64,000 nt of DNA from Panorpa germanica (taxonomy: Eukaryota; Arthropoda; Insecta; Mecoptera; Panorpidae), in NCBI GenBank assembly GCA_963678705.1, contig OY783219.1:7688001-7752000 (forward strand), written 5' to 3'. A program made the translations under genes and the position numbers. How positions within the stretch are numbered: position 1 is the first letter of the stretch; each line of letters starts with the position of its first letter. The notes beneath the pieces are model-generated. The model saw only the letters and a list, made by a program, of their open reading frames with translations. It was not told the origin of the DNA and searched no databases. Positions 60,397 through 64,000 of this stretch are shown here, piece by piece.

Positions 60397-61263
60397 CAGG
60401 GGCGGCCTTAGTCATTGCTAGGCCCCGTGGTTGCAGATCTTTGCGAGGCTCTGGGGCGGCAAATCATAGCAGTGGGATAGCAGTGGAGAAGACAGAAAGG
60501 TTCAGAGGCGAAGAGAGGGAGATGCTGGACCTTAAGGAGAAAGGGATAAAGAAATTCAGCAAGAAGAAAGAATGCACAAGATGGATGAAGCGTAGTACAA
60601 TACAAAATACGGATGTTTGTGATGATGGCAAGGTGTAGATTAGTAAACGAAGAGAGAGGACGCAAATATTGTGGAAAGAGGACGAGAAGAGATACACAAT
60701 ATGTGCGAAGGAAGAGAGTAGGATTGTGCCTTGAGGAGATATGCAAGGAAAGAGGAAAGAAGAGATTGTGAAACTATGGACAAAAAGAAGAGAGAAGAAA
60801 GACAAATAAGAAAAAAAAATTTAATTGTAAACTAAGTTAGGCTTAAGTAAAGAAAATTGTAAAACCGAAAGATTAAACAATACACACTATAAAAATACAC
60901 ACTATACATGTACATTGCGAGGCCCCGGGGTTGCAGATCTTTGCGAGGCTCCGGGCGACAGAACATTGCGAGACACTTGTTCTTTGTATAATTTATGTAA
61001 ATTGTAAGTAAGTGTTTTTGATGATAATTGACGAGAAATTAAATTTAATATTGAAAGTTTTAGAAAAGTTAACAAGCACAAAGATGACAAATATTAATGA
61101 TGATAAACTAAGGTACATGAATACCTTAAAAGAAGACGCAATGATTCAAGGCGCGAGATTCAAATAGATACATAGTAATGAATTTTTCTACTTTACGGTT
61201 GTTGCGCGAGAATGCGAGGCCCCGGGCAGTTGCCCTGCTTGCCATCCCCTAAGGCCGCCTCTG
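60397..61263. mobile_element. Non-autonomous hAT element with intact 8-bp target duplication
   Basis: The ends CAGGGGCGGCCTTAG (left) and CTAAGGCCGCCTCTG (right) are inverted repeats. The flanks CGTACTGT at 60389-60396 and CGTACTGT at 61264-61271 are an exact 8-bp target duplication, diagnostic of hAT transposition. The element is 867 bp with no transposase. A motif of about 45 bp (GGTTGCAGATCTTTGCGAGG) is present twice, near 60430 and 60929. The DNA between the copies (60470-60900) looks like a purine-rich LINE tail, so the element was itself invaded or duplicated before or after insertion. Confidence 0.88.
60470..60900 (+). mobile_element. LINE 3' segment inside the hAT element
   Basis: Purine-rich sequence (GAGAGGGAGATGCTGGACCT, AATGCACAAGATGGATGAAG) nearly identical to 63860-64000, ending GTAAAACCGAAAGATTAAAC. 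That end is a variant of the GCCGAAAGGC terminus at 37130. The open frames on both strands here follow from the composition. Confidence 0.55.
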
Positions 61264-62819
61264 CGTACTGTATTAGAGATCTCGATGCGTGTTGCTTCAC
61301 GAATATTATTTTAGTAATTTTTAAAAGCAGAATTTCCTAATTATAGAGATTTTTCATAATTATTATTTCCTGCTAAACGCAGTTACATTTATGGACTATT
61401 TAAGGTTTACATATTGTAAAAAATGATATATCGTATGTAAATGATTTTACGTAATATTTTGCGACCATTTTACTACTTTTCGAAATATAATTTTACATTT
61501 ATGCGTATTAGCCAATCCATAAAACTATTTTCTTTAAATATTTATTTGAGTGTATCAACTTTCAAAAGTTATTAGCACTTAAAACAATATATACATTTAT
61601 AAAAATTTACAATTTATAGACACGAGTATGGGTATTTAAAATAAAGATATAAAAAACTTATCAAGTTTACCTTTGACAAAATATGAAGAAGACTAAGAAG
61701 ATAAAATATTACATAAAAATAAGGTAACATATATATTTTGTGTTTTGTGAGTGTAATTTTGCATAGAAAGTTTTCAAAAAACATAAATTTATGTTTATAT
61801 TTATCATGTTGTATGTAATCTTACATTATATTAATCTAAAAAAATGTATGCAAAATACAAACTTCCAAATCTTTCTGAGTTATCTGAGTATTGAACCAGA
61901 TATAGGATACAATTTTCTGTGATAAAAAACTCATCTCAATTTTCAATTTTTCGGAGATGTCTCGCTAATGAACTGAACGATCAATACACGTAACCGCCTG
62001 TGTTCAGTAACAACGAATGCGCCATAATTTCTTTGTACGACACATTACGATCATTATCCAAAGTGCTTTTACTTACATTTTCAATATCACATTATTTCTA
62101 AAGATTTCTTCTTATTTTCTAACGTAAATGAAGCAGCCATAAAACGTCTGCCTCAAAACCAACCACCAATAAAGATAAATTCAGGTACTTATTTTTAATA
62201 TAATCAGATAAAATAATATTTCTTAAAGAATATAAACATAATTTCCAATCAAATATTCTCTGGTAAACTAAAAAGAGCTTTTTTTATATATATTACCAAA
62301 ACGTGATGAACTGTATGAAAGCTCTTTTTACATATGTATATGTATATACTGTTCTCTATCGTAAAAGCTTGTAGGCAACTTGTCGATGCAAATTAAGTTT
62401 ATAAAAGCTGCCCTCAAGCGTTTTACAGTTTACACGATGCCCGACGGGCTTTAAGCAGTCAGGAATATAGAGAGAGCGAGATAGTGATATTACAGTATAA
62501 ACAATGTAATAGAATAAACAGAGACGGACATAGAAAACAACGGTTGCCAATATTAAATAAAATAGGAAGTAATTTGCTTTATATTTAGACGGTTATATGA
62601 AAAACCGACGGAATTATAAACTGCGCTTATTTTTGTTGGATAACTGATTCGAGCTTTCGAAAGCTCAGTTTTAGATAATCCAATTATTTTATTAGTACCC
62701 GTTAAATGTGTATTTCAAGCTTAAATATCATAACAAAAGTTACTTATTGTTACGTAAAATACATCAATCTGTGACTTATATTACTTATTTTTGAAAAATA
62801 AGTTTAGCTTTTTGACGAT
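61264..62819. other. Intergenic, with repeat T copy 3
   Basis: Dispersed repeat T at 61545-61645 (AGCACTTAAAACAATATATA, ACGAGTATGGGTATTTAAAA). The remainder is AT-rich. The frame at 62356-62550 (minus) has no recognised feature. Confidence 0.45.
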
Positions 62820-62824
62820 ACAAA

Positions 62825-63320
62825 AAAAGCATATTTTCGATAATGTTTTTTGACGACACAGTTAATATATAATTATTTCTATAATTACTACATAATAAAA
62901 TAACATTTAAAGAATTCTTTGTGAATTTTTCATAAATTAATATCAAGAAATGAGCCATTGACAGCGAATCTTCGCAGGCGTCAAAAATTCATCACTGGAT
63001 TATTTGAAATTTTAAAAACCAAAGTTTAATGCATAAGTGTTTGCAAGGTAGGTTCATGAAAAAAATCAGAAACTTTGTTATTTTAAAATACGTAAAACTT
63101 GACAGCGTTACCTCGGCATTTATATAAAGAAAGAATGTCCAAAATTTCAAAAGAATTGATCCAGTAGATTTGGATCTAGAGAGGGCACCGATTTTGAAAA
63201 AGCAAAGTGTGAGAAAAACGTGTTTAAAAGTTTCAAAAACTCTATATCTCCGACAGTTTTACTCCAATCGACTTCAAATTTTCACACAAGAAACTTAATA
63301 TGTTGTACAATAATATAAAA
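62825..63320 (+). repeat. Repeat family B, internally deleted copy
   Basis: Begins AAAAAAGCATATTTTCGATA and ends CACACAAGAAACTTAATATG. Shorter than the copy at 47685 because blocks in the middle are missing. No LINE tail is attached. Confidence 0.65.
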
Positions 63321-63839
63321 AAATTAACACCACACGTGAAAATATAACTATGGCAAATGCATGACACAGCTAACTTTATTTCATGTTTTATCAACAGTAA
63401 CTATTTAAATCCTTAGCTTCGCCTAATTTTAATAAAGCAATTATGTCAATGACTACTAACTAGAACCATAAGAGGATTACCTCGTTAAAATAATTACAGT
63501 AAGAAACATTATTAATTTAATGACTCTCCTGCATTCATAAAGTTGTATAAAACGTAGTAGGTTCTACGACAAGTAGTACAGCCCTGTTATCTATCTAAAC
63601 GAATTTCATAGGCTAGTATTATTCGACGTTAGCGATACTGTCAGCTTGAAACGACAGAACTTATGCTGCTATGGGTAGATCTATATTAGTGGTGTCAAAC
63701 TGTGTATCGATTAAATATTATTGTCAACATCGATTATTTATTTTATTCTTAAAATAATGTATTATTAATATATGTGATAGTCATATGTATATTAATTGGG
63801 TTAAAAATAAAAAAATACGCGAAAAAGAAAGCAGAAAGT
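63321..63839. other. Intergenic, nothing recognised
   Basis: AT-rich with stops in all frames. Confidence 0.4.
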
Positions 63840-64000
63840 ACTACGAAAGAAGTTGGATACCATTGGAGGAGACAGAAAAGTTCATAGGGGAAGAGAGGGA
63901 GATGCTCGACCTTAAGGAGAAAGGAATAAAGATGTATAGCAACAAGAAAGAATGCACAAGATGGATGAAGCGATGTACAATACAAAATACGGATGTTTGT
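63840..64000 (+). mobile_element. LINE segment cut by the window edge
   Basis: GAGAGGGAGATGCTCGACCT and AATGCACAAGATGGATGAAG match 60520-60615 almost exactly. It continues past the end of the window. Confidence 0.6.

Noticed and set aside
60408..60805. Overlapping 110-codon minus-strand frames
   Set aside because: Antisense of the purine-rich LINE segment inside the hAT element; two frames open at once indicates composition, not coding.
1..64000. CRISPR arrays, bacterial operons, viral genes, rRNA and tRNA genes
   Set aside because: No regularly spaced repeat-spacer array, no Shine-Dalgarno-led gene strings, no capsid or polymerase motif beyond LINEs, and no tRNA cloverleaf or rRNA core was recognised by eye; tRNAscan-SE and Infernal would be needed to exclude small RNA genes.

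Overview
The window is AT-rich animal nuclear DNA, almost certainly from an insect. It has spliceosomal genes with short exons, arthropod-type core promoters (TATA box plus a TCAGT-like initiator about 28-30 bases downstream), and many decayed insect-type transposons: mariner, hAT, Helitron, TTAA-flanked MITEs, and Jockey-, I- and RTE-like LINEs. I cannot fix the order. No tRNA, rRNA, CRISPR array, bacterial operon or viral gene was recognised.

The only convincing host genes lie between about 11.6 and 28.3 kb. They are three tandem plus-strand paralogues of the insect pancreatic-lipase / phospholipase A1 superfamily. Gene 1 (11640-14828, 6 exons, 331 aa) and gene 2 (17379-22062, 6 exons, 347 aa) can be built completely from start to stop, each with a signal peptide and a recognisable promoter. 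Gene 3 (exons from about 23616 to 28214) is clear from its second exon to its stop, but its signal-peptide exon was not found. All three keep a Ser-Asp-His triad (GHSLG, DPAGP, and H in a S/N-H-x-R motif) and the same intron positions and phases. Gene 3 has one extra intron just before the ALDPAGP block and needs a GC-AG intron to stay in frame. Each copy differs near the active site: gene 2 has lost the GHVDFYPN motif, and gene 3 has lost the Cys beside the catalytic His but has a Cys elsewhere. This suggests an expanded set of secreted, probably digestive, lipases with diverging specificity.

The left flank (1-11.5 kb) holds a MITE family, two Helitron-like elements, LINE 3' tails, two opposed RNase H fragments of an I-like LINE, a truncated mariner and a TTAA-flanked MITE. 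The introns of the lipase genes are loaded with pieces of the same families, including a degenerate mariner transposase and a Jockey reverse-transcriptase tail in gene 3.

The right flank (28.3-64 kb) has no gene I can support. It contains a 52-bp minisatellite just behind gene 3, a long-inverted-repeat MITE, an 867-bp hAT element with an intact 8-bp target duplication and a LINE tail inside it, a 935-bp inverted-repeat element, an RTE-like tail inserted in a MITE, five copies of a ~600-bp repeat linked to LINE tails, and long (AT)n tracts. A few open frames there are listed with low confidence.
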